This document shows, in pieces, positions 26,297 to 33,109 of a stretch of DNA of 33,109 nt. The notes under the pieces are model-generated. The model was not told where the DNA came from and searched no databases. It saw only the letters and a program-made list of their open reading frames with translations. Position 1 is the first letter of the stretch, and each line of letters opens with the position of its first letter. This DNA comes from an uncultured Acetatifactor sp. (lineage in GTDB: Bacteria; Bacillota; Clostridia; Lachnospirales; Lachnospiraceae): NCBI GenBank assembly GCA_947627115.1, contig CANQUQ010000023.1, positions 1 to 33,109 of the forward strand, in the 5' to 3' direction. Made by a program: the position numbers and the translations under genes.

Positions 26297-27151
26297 ATGA
26301 AAATTCTTGTGACAGGCGTAAAGGGCCAATTGGGCCATGATGTAGTGCAGGAGCTCGAAAGGCGCGGTATCGGGACAGTCGGCGTGGATATCGACGAGAT
26401 GGATATTACCGACCGGGACAGTGTAGATAAGGTGATCCGGGAGGCGTCTCCCGATGCGGTGATTCATTGTGCGGCCTACACGGCGGTGGATGCCGCGGAG
26501 GAGAACGAGGAGCTCTGCAGGAAGGTCAATGCGGACGGGCCCCGGAATATAGCAAGGGTCTGCAGGGAATTGGATATCAAGATGATGCAGATCAGCACGG
26601 ACTATGTATTTGACGGTCAGGGCGAGCGCCCCTGGGAGCCGGACGATGCCTGCAGGCCCTGCAGCGTCTACGGGCAGACCAAATACGAGGGCGAGCTGGC
26701 GGTGCGGGAGCTTCTGGACAAATACTTTATCGTCCGCATTGCATGGGTGTTTGGAATCAACGGAAAAAATTTCGTGAAGACCATGCTGAACCTGTCAAAG
26801 ACTCACGATACGGTGAGAGTGGTGAACGACCAGTTCGGTTCTCCCACTTACACCTACGATCTGGCAAAGCTGCTGGCCGACATGGTGGTCACGGACAAAT
26901 ACGGAATTTACCATGCGACCAATGAGGGCGTCTGCTCCTGGTACGAGTTCGCCTGCGCCATTTTCCGGGAGGCGGGGGTGAAGATGAACGTGATCCCCGT
27001 GACAACGGAGGAGTACGGGGCGAAGGCCAGCCGGCCCGCGAACAGCAGAATGAGCAAGGAAAAACTGACGGAGAACGGCTTTCAAAAGCTTCCGGAGTGG
27101 AGAGACGCCCTGAGAAGATATATCGTGGAATGGAAGCAGCAGACCTGCTGA
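26297..27151 (+). CDS. rfbD: dTDP-4-dehydrorhamnose reductase (RmlD/RfbD)
   Basis: RfbD reduces dTDP-4-keto-L-rhamnose to dTDP-L-rhamnose with NAD(P)H, the last step of rhamnose donor synthesis. The 284-residue product has the Rossmann motif VTGVKGQLG (Gly7, Gly10, Gly13), the signature STDYVFDG (100-107), the catalytic pair Tyr125 and Lys129 (YGQTK), and the substrate segment VNDQFGSPTYTYDLA. ATG 26297 is chosen over upstream in-frame starts because the family begins M-K-I-L-V-T-G and AGGAAAGG lies 9-10 nt before it. The other rhamnose genes (rfbA, rfbB, rfbC) are not in the window. No promoter is seen, so it is probably transcribed from the rpoBC promoter past the hairpins upstream. Confidence 0.92.
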   Translation: MKILVTGVKGQLGHDVVQELERRGIGTVGVDIDEMDITDRDSVDKVIREASPDAVIHCAAYTAVDAAEENEELCRKVNADGPRNIARVCRELDIKMMQISTDYVFDGQGERPWEPDDACRPCSVYGQTKYEGELAVRELLDKYFIVRIAWVFGINGKNFVKTMLNLSKTHDTVRVVNDQFGSPTYTYDLAKLLADMVVTDKYGIYHATNEGVCSWYEFACAIFREAGVKMNVIPVTTEEYGAKASRPANSRMSKEKLTENGFQKLPEWRDALRRYIVEWKQQTC

Positions 27152-27183
27152 GTACGGACCATACTTGTAAAACAAAAAAATAG

Positions 27184-27212
27184 TTGACAATGCATCCGCA
27201 AATGTGTATACT
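27184..27212 (+). promoter_or_regulatory. Promoter of rpsL-rpsG-fusA
   Basis: TTGACA (27184-27189) is a perfect -35 element, and TATACT (27207-27212) lies 17 nt downstream. A 9-bp inverted repeat, GCATCCGCA (27192-27200) and TGCGGATGC (27226-27234), spans the -10 element and could be an operator. CCGCAAATG occurs at 27196 and again at 27260. Confidence 0.8.
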
Positions 27213-27310
27213 GATATGGCATGCGTGCGGATGCGTTTATTTTTGCGTCAAAAAAGCGCCCGCAAATGCAGGCAGAACATCAAATAAATTTCAGAAAGAG
27301 GTGAAACAGA

Positions 27311-27733
27311 ATGCCAACATTTAACCAGTTAGTAAGAAAAGGACGTCAGACCTCTGTAAAGAAGTCTACTGCACCTGCTCTGCAGAAAGGATACAACTCC
27401 CTTCACAAGAAGGCGATTGATGCGTCCGCTCCCCAGAAGCGCGGTGTATGTACTGCTGTTAAGACAGCGACTCCTAAGAAGCCTAACTCAGCGCTGAGAA
27501 AGATCGCCAGAGTGCGTCTCTCCAACGGAATCGAAGTGACGAGCTACATTCCCGGTGAGGGCCACAATCTGCAGGAGCACAGCGTTGTCCTGATCCGCGG
27601 CGGCAGGGTGAAGGATCTGCCCGGTACAAGATACCACATCATCCGCGGTACTCTGGATACCGCAGGCGTGGCCAACAGGAAGCAGGCCCGCTCCAAGTAC
27701 GGCGCAAAGAGGCCCAAGGATGCAAAGAAGTAA
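27311..27733 (+). CDS. rpsL: 30S ribosomal protein S12
   Basis: S12 lies at the decoding centre. The 140-residue protein is the longer Gram-positive form, with an N-terminal insertion of about 13 residues relative to E. coli. The streptomycin-sensitive residues are wild type: Lys56 in [11 protein letters not shown] (E. coli K43) and Lys101 in GGRVKDLPG (E. coli K88). AAAGAGGTG precedes the ATG. It starts the str operon rpsL-rpsG-fusA; tuf follows under its own promoter. Confidence 0.98.
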   Translation: MPTFNQLVRKGRQTSVKKSTAPALQKGYNSLHKKAIDASAPQKRGVCTAVKTATPKKPNSALRKIARVRLSNGIEVTSYIPGEGHNLQEHSVVLIRGGRVKDLPGTRYHIIRGTLDTAGVANRKQARSKYGAKRPKDAKK

Positions 27734-27754
27734 GATAGCATTCCGGGCAAGGTA

Positions 27755-27843
27755 ATCGGTAAGTTTGAACTAAGAAAAGTGTTGGAATTCTGTTATACAG
27801 ATATCACAGCGCGAACACTTGGCTTACACATGTGAGTACCGAT
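27755..27843 (+). promoter_or_regulatory. Nested stem structure in the rpsL-rpsG spacer, candidate S7 regulatory site
   Basis: ATCGGTA (27755-27761) pairs with TACCGAT (27837-27843) and, inside it, AAGTGTT (27777-27783) pairs with AACACTT (27814-27820). The two 7-bp helices are separated by nearly equal strands of 15 and 16 nt. In E. coli, S7 binds the rpsL-rpsG spacer and represses translation; a site of that kind is inferred here. Confidence 0.4.
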
Positions 27844-27845
27844 GA

Positions 27846-28367
<522 letters not shown>

Positions 28368-28426
28368 GCTTTATTGCATATTTTTCTTTTTGTGAGCAAC
28401 AAATATTAATATAGGAGGAAAAAATC

Positions 28427-30589
28427 TTGGCTGGAAGAGAATATCCGTTAGAGAGAACCAGGAATATAGGTATTATGGCGCATATCGATGCCGGTAAGAC
28501 CACATTGACCGAGCGTATCCTGTATTATACTGGCGTAAATTACAAGATCGGTGACACTCATGAAGGCACTGCTACCATGGACTGGATGGAGCAGGAGCAG
28601 GAGAGAGGCATCACCATCACATCTGCGGCTACCACCTGCCACTGGACGCTGGAAAAAGAGACCAAGCCCATGGACGGCGCGCTGGAACACCGCATCAATA
28701 TTATCGACACTCCTGGCCACGTTGACTTTACTGTGGAAGTAGAGCGTTCTCTTCGCGTGCTGGACGGCGCCGTAGGCGTGTTCTGTGCGAAGGGCGGTGT
28801 TGAGCCTCAGTCCGAGAACGTCTGGCGTCAGGCTGACACCTACAATGTTCCCCGTATGGCTTTCATCAACAAGATGGACATTCTGGGCGCAAACTTTTAC
28901 GGTGCGGTGGATCAGATCAGAACCAGGCTGGGCAAGAATGCTATTGTTCTGCAGCTGCCCATCGGCAAGGAAGACGATTTCAAGGGCATCATCGACCTGT
29001 TCGAGATGAAGGCCTACATCTATAACGATGAAAAGGGTGAAGATATCACCGTTACCGACGATCTGGGCGACATGAAGGATGACGCAGAGCTGTACCGTTC
29101 CGAATTGATCGAAAAGATCTGCGAGCTGGATGACGACCTGATGATGATGTATCTGGAAGGCGAGGAGCCTTCCGTCGAGGACATGAAGAAGGTACTGCGC
29201 AAGGCTACCTGCGAGTGTACTGCTGTTCCCGTGTGCTGCGGTTCTGCATACCGCAACAAGGGCGTCCAGAAGCTTCTGGATGCGATCCTTGAGTATATGC
29301 CCGCCCCTACAGACATTCCCGCTATCAAGGGTGTGGATCTGGACGGCAATGAGATCGAGAGACATTCCTCCGACGAGGAGCCGTTCTCCGCTCTGGCATT
29401 CAAGATCATGGCCGATCCCTTCGTAGGTAAGCTGGCATTCTTCCGTGTGTACTCCGGAACCATGAATTCCGGTTCCTATGTGCTGAACGCAACAAAGGAC
29501 AAGAAGGAGCGCGTGGGCCGTATTCTGCAGATGCATGCGAACAAGAGAGCAGAGCTGGATAAGGTCTACTCCGGCGACATCGCTGCAGCGGTGGGCTTTA
29601 AGTTCACCACTACCGGCGACACCATCTGCGATGAGCAGCATCCCGTGATCCTGGAGTCCATGGAGTTCCCTGAACCCGTTATCGAGCTGGCTATCGAGCC
29701 TAAGACCAAGGCCGGTCAGGGCAAGATGGGCGAGGCTCTGGCAAAGCTGGCCGAGGAGGATCCTACCTTCCGCGCTCATTCCAATCCGGAGACCGGGCAG
29801 ACCATTATCGCCGGCATGGGCGAGCTGCACCTGGAGATCATCGTGGACAGACTGCTGCGTGAATTCAAGGTGGAGGCAAACGTAGGTGCGCCTCAGGTGG
29901 CTTATAAAGAAGCGTTTACAAAGGCTGTGGAAGTGGATTCCAAGTACGCAAAGCAGTCCGGCGGACGCGGACAGTACGGACACTGTAAGGTGAAGTTCGA
30001 GCCCCTGGAGGCAAACTGCGAGAAGTTCGAGTTCGATCCCAAGGCCAACATTCTGATCAACGAGCCCCCTGTGCTGCTCTTCGAGAGCACTGTGGTGGGC
30101 GGCGCGATTCCCAAGGAGTATATTCCTGCGGTAGGCGAGGGCATCAGAGAGGCAGCTCAGGCCGGAATCCTGGGCGGATTCCCCGTTCTGGGCGTTCATG
30201 CGAACGTGTATGACGGATCCTACCATGAGGTGGACTCTTCCGAGATGGCATTCCATATTGCCGGTTCCATGGCATTTAAGGATGCGATGCAGAAGGCAGC
30301 GCCTGTTCTGCTGGAGCCCATCATGAAGGTAGAGGTGACCATGCCTGAGGAATATATGGGCGATGTGATCGGAGACCTGAACTCCCGCCGTGGACGCGTG
30401 GAGGGCATGGACGACATCGGAGGCGGCAAGATGGTGAAGGCATTTGTGCCTCTTGCAGAAATGTTCGGCTACTCTACCGATCTGCGTTCCAGGACTCAGG
30501 GCCGCGGCAACTACTCCATGTTCTTTGAAAAGTACGAACCCGTACCCAAGAATGTACAGGAAAAGGTGCTGGCTGCGAAGAGTAAGTAA
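28427..30589 (+). CDS. fusA: Elongation factor G
   Basis: EF-G is the GTPase that drives ribosomal translocation. The 720-residue protein has G1 AHIDAGKTT (residues 18-26), G3 DTPGHVDF, G4 NKMD, and domain IV/V segments such as [16 protein letters not shown] and [17 protein letters not shown]. The start is TTG, 7-8 nt after AGGAGG, and the product begins [20 protein letters not shown]; no ATG is nearer to the family start. It follows rpsG by 59 nt with no terminator, so the two are cotranscribed. Confidence 0.97.
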   Translation: MAGREYPLERTRNIGIMAHIDAGKTTLTERILYYTGVNYKIGDTHEGTATMDWMEQEQERGITITSAATTCHWTLEKETKPMDGALEHRINIIDTPGHVDFTVEVERSLRVLDGAVGVFCAKGGVEPQSENVWRQADTYNVPRMAFINKMDILGANFYGAVDQIRTRLGKNAIVLQLPIGKEDDFKGIIDLFEMKAYIYNDEKGEDITVTDDLGDMKDDAELYRSELIEKICELDDDLMMMYLEGEEPSVEDMKKVLRKATCECTAVPVCCGSAYRNKGVQKLLDAILEYMPAPTDIPAIKGVDLDGNEIERHSSDEEPFSALAFKIMADPFVGKLAFFRVYSGTMNSGSYVLNATKDKKERVGRILQMHANKRAELDKVYSGDIAAAVGFKFTTTGDTICDEQHPVILESMEFPEPVIELAIEPKTKAGQGKMGEALAKLAEEDPTFRAHSNPETGQTIIAGMGELHLEIIVDRLLREFKVEANVGAPQVAYKEAFTKAVEVDSKYAKQSGGRGQYGHCKVKFEPLEANCEKFEFDPKANILINEPPVLLFESTVVGGAIPKEYIPAVGEGIREAAQAGILGGFPVLGVHANVYDGSYHEVDSSEMAFHIAGSMAFKDAMQKAAPVLLEPIMKVEVTMPEEYMGDVIGDLNSRRGRVEGMDDIGGGKMVKAFVPLAEMFGYSTDLRSRTQGRGNYSMFFEKYEPVPKNVQEKVLAAKSK

Positions 30590-30627
30590 AGAAATTACTA
30601 AAAACTGCCTATTTTGTTAAAATTTAC

Positions 30628-30656
30628 TTGAAAAACCTTTGTTTATTTAATATAAT
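30628..30656 (+). promoter_or_regulatory. Promoter of tuf
   Basis: TTGAAA (30628-30633) and a perfect TATAAT (30651-30656) are separated by 17 nt, in an AT-rich stretch that could act as an UP element. It gives tuf its own transcript besides readthrough from fusA. Confidence 0.78.
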
Positions 30657-30674
30657 CAGAGGTAGCCGAGTAAA

Positions 30675-30702
30675 GAAGCGCCGAGTGCGTGAAGAGCGCT
30701 TC
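30675..30702 (+). other. Hairpin in the tuf leader
   Basis: GAAGCGC (30675-30681) pairs with GCGCTTC (30696-30702), with possible extension by GCC/GGC across a bulge. It lies near the 5' end of the tuf mRNA and has no T tract, so it is more likely a stability or control element than a terminator. Confidence 0.4.
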
Positions 30703-30754
30703 GGCGAGAGGAAATAGTAAACAAAGACTCATTAATTGAAGGAGGTCATTTAAA

Positions 30755-31942
30755 ATGGCTAAAGCTAAATTCGAAAGAACAAAACCCCATTGTAACATTG
30801 GTACCATCGGCCACGTTGACCATGGTAAGACAACTCTGACCGCTGCAATCACCAAGGTCCTGAACACCAGACTTGGTACCGGTGAGGCTGTTGCATTCGA
30901 CATGATCGATAAGGCTCCTGAGGAGAGAGAGCGTGGAATCACAATCTCTACCGCACACGTTGAGTATGAGACCGAGAAGAGACATTACGCACACGTTGAC
31001 TGCCCCGGCCATGCTGACTACGTTAAGAACATGATTACCGGTGCCGCTCAGATGGACGGCGCTATCCTGGTGGTCGCTGCTACCGACGGTGTTATGGCAC
31101 AGACCAAGGAGCACATCCTTCTGTCCCGTCAGGTAGGCGTTCCTTACATTGTAGTATTCCTGAACAAGTGTGATATGGTCGACGATCCGGAGCTGATCGA
31201 GCTGGTGGAGATGGAAGTTACCGAGCAGCTTGAGGAGTATGGCTTCAAGGATTGCCCTATCATCAAGGGTTCCGCACTGAAGGCTCTGGAAGATCCCAGC
31301 GGCGAGTGGGGCGACAAGATCCTTGAGCTGATGCAGACCGTTGACGAGTATATCCCTGATCCTCAGCGTGACACAGACAAGCCTTTCCTGATGCCTGTGG
31401 AGGACGTATTCACCATCACCGGCCGCGGTACCGTTGCTACCGGCCGTGTAGAGCGTGGCGTTCTGAAGCTGAACGACGAAGTTGAGATCGTGGGTATCAA
31501 GGAAGACACCAAGAAGACCGTTGTTACCGGTATCGAGATGTTCCGTAAGATGCTGGACGACGCACAGGCCGGCGACAACATCGGCGCACTGCTGCGTGGC
31601 GTTCAGAGGACCGAGATCGAGAGAGGTCAGGTCCTGGCTAAGCCCGGCACCGTTACCTGCCATAAGAAGTTTACCGCTCAGGTATACGTTCTGACCAAGG
31701 ACGAGGGTGGCCGTCACACTCCTTTCTTCAACAACTACCGTCCTCAGTTCTACTTCAGAACTACCGACGTTACCGGCGTCTGCAACCTGCCTGCAGGTAC
31801 TGAGATGTGCATGCCTGGCGACAACGTTGAGATGACCATCGAGCTGATCCATCCCATCGCTATGGAGCAGGGTCTTACCTTCGCTATCCGTGAGGGTGGA
31901 CGTACCGTAGGTTCTGGTCGTGTGGCTACGATTATTGAGTAA
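30755..31942 (+). CDS. tuf: Elongation factor Tu
   Basis: EF-Tu delivers aminoacyl-tRNA to the ribosome. The 395-residue protein has G1 GHVDHGKTT (residues 19-27), G3 [13 protein letters not shown]4 NKCDMVDD and G5 SALKALE, with domains 2 and 3 complete ([15 protein letters not shown]; ending [17 protein letters not shown]). GAAGGAGGTC precedes the ATG. Codon use is strongly biased, as expected for a very highly expressed gene. A terminator follows 44 nt after the stop. Confidence 0.98.
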   Translation: MAKAKFERTKPHCNIGTIGHVDHGKTTLTAAITKVLNTRLGTGEAVAFDMIDKAPEERERGITISTAHVEYETEKRHYAHVDCPGHADYVKNMITGAAQMDGAILVVAATDGVMAQTKEHILLSRQVGVPYIVVFLNKCDMVDDPELIELVEMEVTEQLEEYGFKDCPIIKGSALKALEDPSGEWGDKILELMQTVDEYIPDPQRDTDKPFLMPVEDVFTITGRGTVATGRVERGVLKLNDEVEIVGIKEDTKKTVVTGIEMFRKMLDDAQAGDNIGALLRGVQRTEIERGQVLAKPGTVTCHKKFTAQVYVLTKDEGGRHTPFFNNYRPQFYFRTTDVTGVCNLPAGTEMCMPGDNVEMTIELIHPIAMEQGLTFAIREGGRTVGSGRVATIIE

Positions 31943-31986
31943 TTGAGAGTTCTGATGAATTCATAAGTAAAAAGCTAGTTTTTATA

Positions 31987-32017
31987 GGGCTTCCCTAAGA
32001 ATAGGGGAGTCCTTTTT
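31987..32017 (+). terminator. Terminator after tuf
   Basis: GGGCTTCCCT pairs with AGGGGAGTCC (10 bp, two wobble pairs) around an AAGAAT loop and is followed by TTTTT. It closes the translation cluster. Confidence 0.87.
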
Positions 32018-32063
32018 GTATTTTGAAATCGATGGAAGATAGGAATGGAAATTTGGGTAAAGT

Positions 32064-32103
32064 AAAAAACACCCATACACAACATGTGCGTATGAGTGTT
32101 TTT
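32064..32103. terminator. Second, bidirectional-type hairpin downstream of tuf
   Basis: AAAAAACACCCATAC pairs with GTATGAGTGTTTTT (one mismatch), with a short inner ACA/TGT helix. A and T runs flank the stem, so it could end transcription from either side. The 351-nt tuf-to-next-gene gap holds the two terminators and a promoter; no other gene is seen in it. Confidence 0.6.
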
Positions 32104-32215
32104 CAGCCACAATCAATATGGCTCTCTCTGTTAGTATGTTACTACATTTAAGGATTTATGACAAGAGTTTAGATTGATTTTTGAAAAATGTCCAAATGAA
32201 AAATTATAAAACATC

Positions 32216-32244
32216 TCGAAATCGCAATCATTTTGTGTTATACT
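32216..32244 (+). promoter_or_regulatory. Extended -10 promoter of the restriction-modification-like gene
   Basis: TATACT (32239-32244) is preceded by TGT (32236-32238), an extended -10 element. TCGAAA (32216-32221) lies 17 nt upstream as a weak -35. The inverted repeat ATGTCCA (32188-32194) and TGGACAT (32259-32265) flanks the promoter. Confidence 0.5.
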
Positions 32245-32293
32245 ACAAATTGGATAAATGGACATATGTGGAAGATAGAAAGGGGCATACCCT

Positions 32294-33109
32294 GTGATTA
32301 TAAATATTCAGGATGACATTCTGAAATTACAGGTATTGGGTTTGCTTGACAGAATGTTGGCAGACAAAACAACAAAAAAGAATATTATGTGGGCGACGGA
32401 TGCCTATGATGTTTTAGGCATGAAATATGAGAGACATGACGAAATCACATCGGATCTGATAACAGGGCAACATGCCAGCGTGATAAAAACCCGCGCGCGC
32501 AAAGCGATGGAGCAGCAGACGGAGCGGACAAGGCAACATGCAGAAGTATTTACACCATTGTGGGTTTGCCAGAAAATGAATGACTATGCTGATGAGGTTT
32601 GGTTTGGCGCAAAAGATGTATTTTTTAAAGATGGGAAGCCTACAGGAAAAATTGAATTTCAGGGAAAAGACGATTGGAAGAAATATGTAGATTCCAGAAG
32701 GTTAGAGATAACTTGTGGAGAGGCTCCTTATTTGGTCAGCCGCTATGATGTCGAAACGGGAGAAATGATACCGATTCCGAATCGAATCGGCATATTGGAT
32801 CGGAAGCTGCGTGTGGTGAATGAAAATGCGAATACCCAAAAGTTATGGTTTGAGTGGGCGGTCAGAGCTTTTCAGGCTACTTATGGATATGAATTTCAAG
32901 GAGATAACCTGTTGATTGCCCGTGTAAATTTATTGATGACATTTGAAGAATATATGCAGCAACGCTGGCAACGAAAGCCGACGATTGAGGAGTATCGAAA
33001 ATTTACCAATATCATTGTGTGGAATATCTGGCAGATGGATGGTCTGACCGGAACCGTTCCTTATGGAACAGCGGAGGAAGCATACCACCAGATGGACTTA
33101 ATGGAATTA
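32294..33109 (+). CDS. Restriction endonuclease subunit M-like protein (3' partial)
   Basis: A 272-codon open frame runs off the window end. It starts at GTG 32294, 8 nt after AAAGGGG; an in-frame TAG at 32276 rules out an upstream start. From memory of the family, the segments AEVFTPLWVCQKMNDYADE (residues 83-101), LEITCGEAPYLVSRYD (137-152), RIGILDRKLRVVNEN (164-178) and NIIVWNIWQMDGL (239-251) match proteins annotated as restriction endonuclease subunit M in Firmicutes and Bacteroidetes. FTP..V resembles the start of gamma-class N6-adenine methylase domains, and TCGEAPYL could be a degenerate motif I; the expected N/DPPY motif would lie beyond the window. Codon use is more AT-rich than in the cluster upstream, which suggests transfer. 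A bare nuclease or other defence role is possible. Confidence 0.6.
   Translation, partial: MIINIQDDILKLQVLGLLDRMLADKTTKKNIMWATDAYDVLGMKYERHDEITSDLITGQHASVIKTRARKAMEQQTERTRQHAEVFTPLWVCQKMNDYADEVWFGAKDVFFKDGKPTGKIEFQGKDDWKKYVDSRRLEITCGEAPYLVSRYDVETGEMIPIPNRIGILDRKLRVVNENANTQKLWFEWAVRAFQATYGYEFQGDNLLIARVNLLMTFEEYMQQRWQRKPTIEEYRKFTNIIVWNIWQMDGLTGTVPYGTAEEAYHQMDLMEL

Noticed and set aside
28448..30256. A 602-codon open frame on the - strand opposite fusA
   Set aside because: It is a shadow of fusA codon bias; no start signal or family similarity is seen.

Overview
The window looks like a chromosomal segment of a motile, Gram-positive anaerobe of the Lachnospiraceae (Clostridia). This is an inference from gene order and protein style: tandem flgK, then flgL-fliW-csrA-flaG-fliD-fliS next to the rpmG-secE-nusG...rpoBC...tuf cluster, strong Shine-Dalgarno sites, vegetative TTGACA/TATAAT promoters, a zinc-type L33, and acidic tails on RpoB and RpoC. 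No species can be named from the sequence alone.

Region 1 (1-9425) is the distal part of a flagellar operon, all on the + strand: a 5'-truncated flgK, a second long flgK, flgL, the FliW/CsrA post-transcriptional switch, flaG, the filament cap fliD, the flagellin chaperone fliS and a FliT/FlgN-like chaperone, closed by a hairpin terminator. A sigma-28-like promoter and a perfect CsrA consensus site lie just before flaG, so the csrA product may control the genes directly downstream of it.

Region 2 (9480-12510) is a small accessory island. It holds an HTH regulator translationally coupled to UDP-galactopyranose mutase (glf), a terminator that can serve both strands, and, on the - strand, a solitary and diverged FliD-like gene with its own promoter and a hairpin-rich leader.

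Region 3 (12596-32017) is the transcription/translation supercluster: rpmG-secE-nusG-rplK-rplA, an L10-type leader with attenuator and rplJ-rplL, then rpoB-rpoC, and rpsL-rpsG-fusA-tuf. Two cell-envelope sugar genes interrupt it: a GT-C-type membrane glycosyltransferase between rplL and rpoB, and a dTDP-4-dehydrorhamnose reductase (rfbD) between rpoC and rpsL. Good vegetative promoters precede rpmG, rplJ, rpoB, rpsL and tuf. RNA structures that look like ribosomal-protein autoregulatory sites precede rplK, rplJ and rpsG.

Region 4 (32018-33109) is more AT-rich and appears to be the start of an accessory locus. A hairpin and an extended -10 promoter lead to a 3'-truncated gene that resembles the 'restriction endonuclease subunit M' family, so a restriction-modification or related defence locus probably continues beyond the window.
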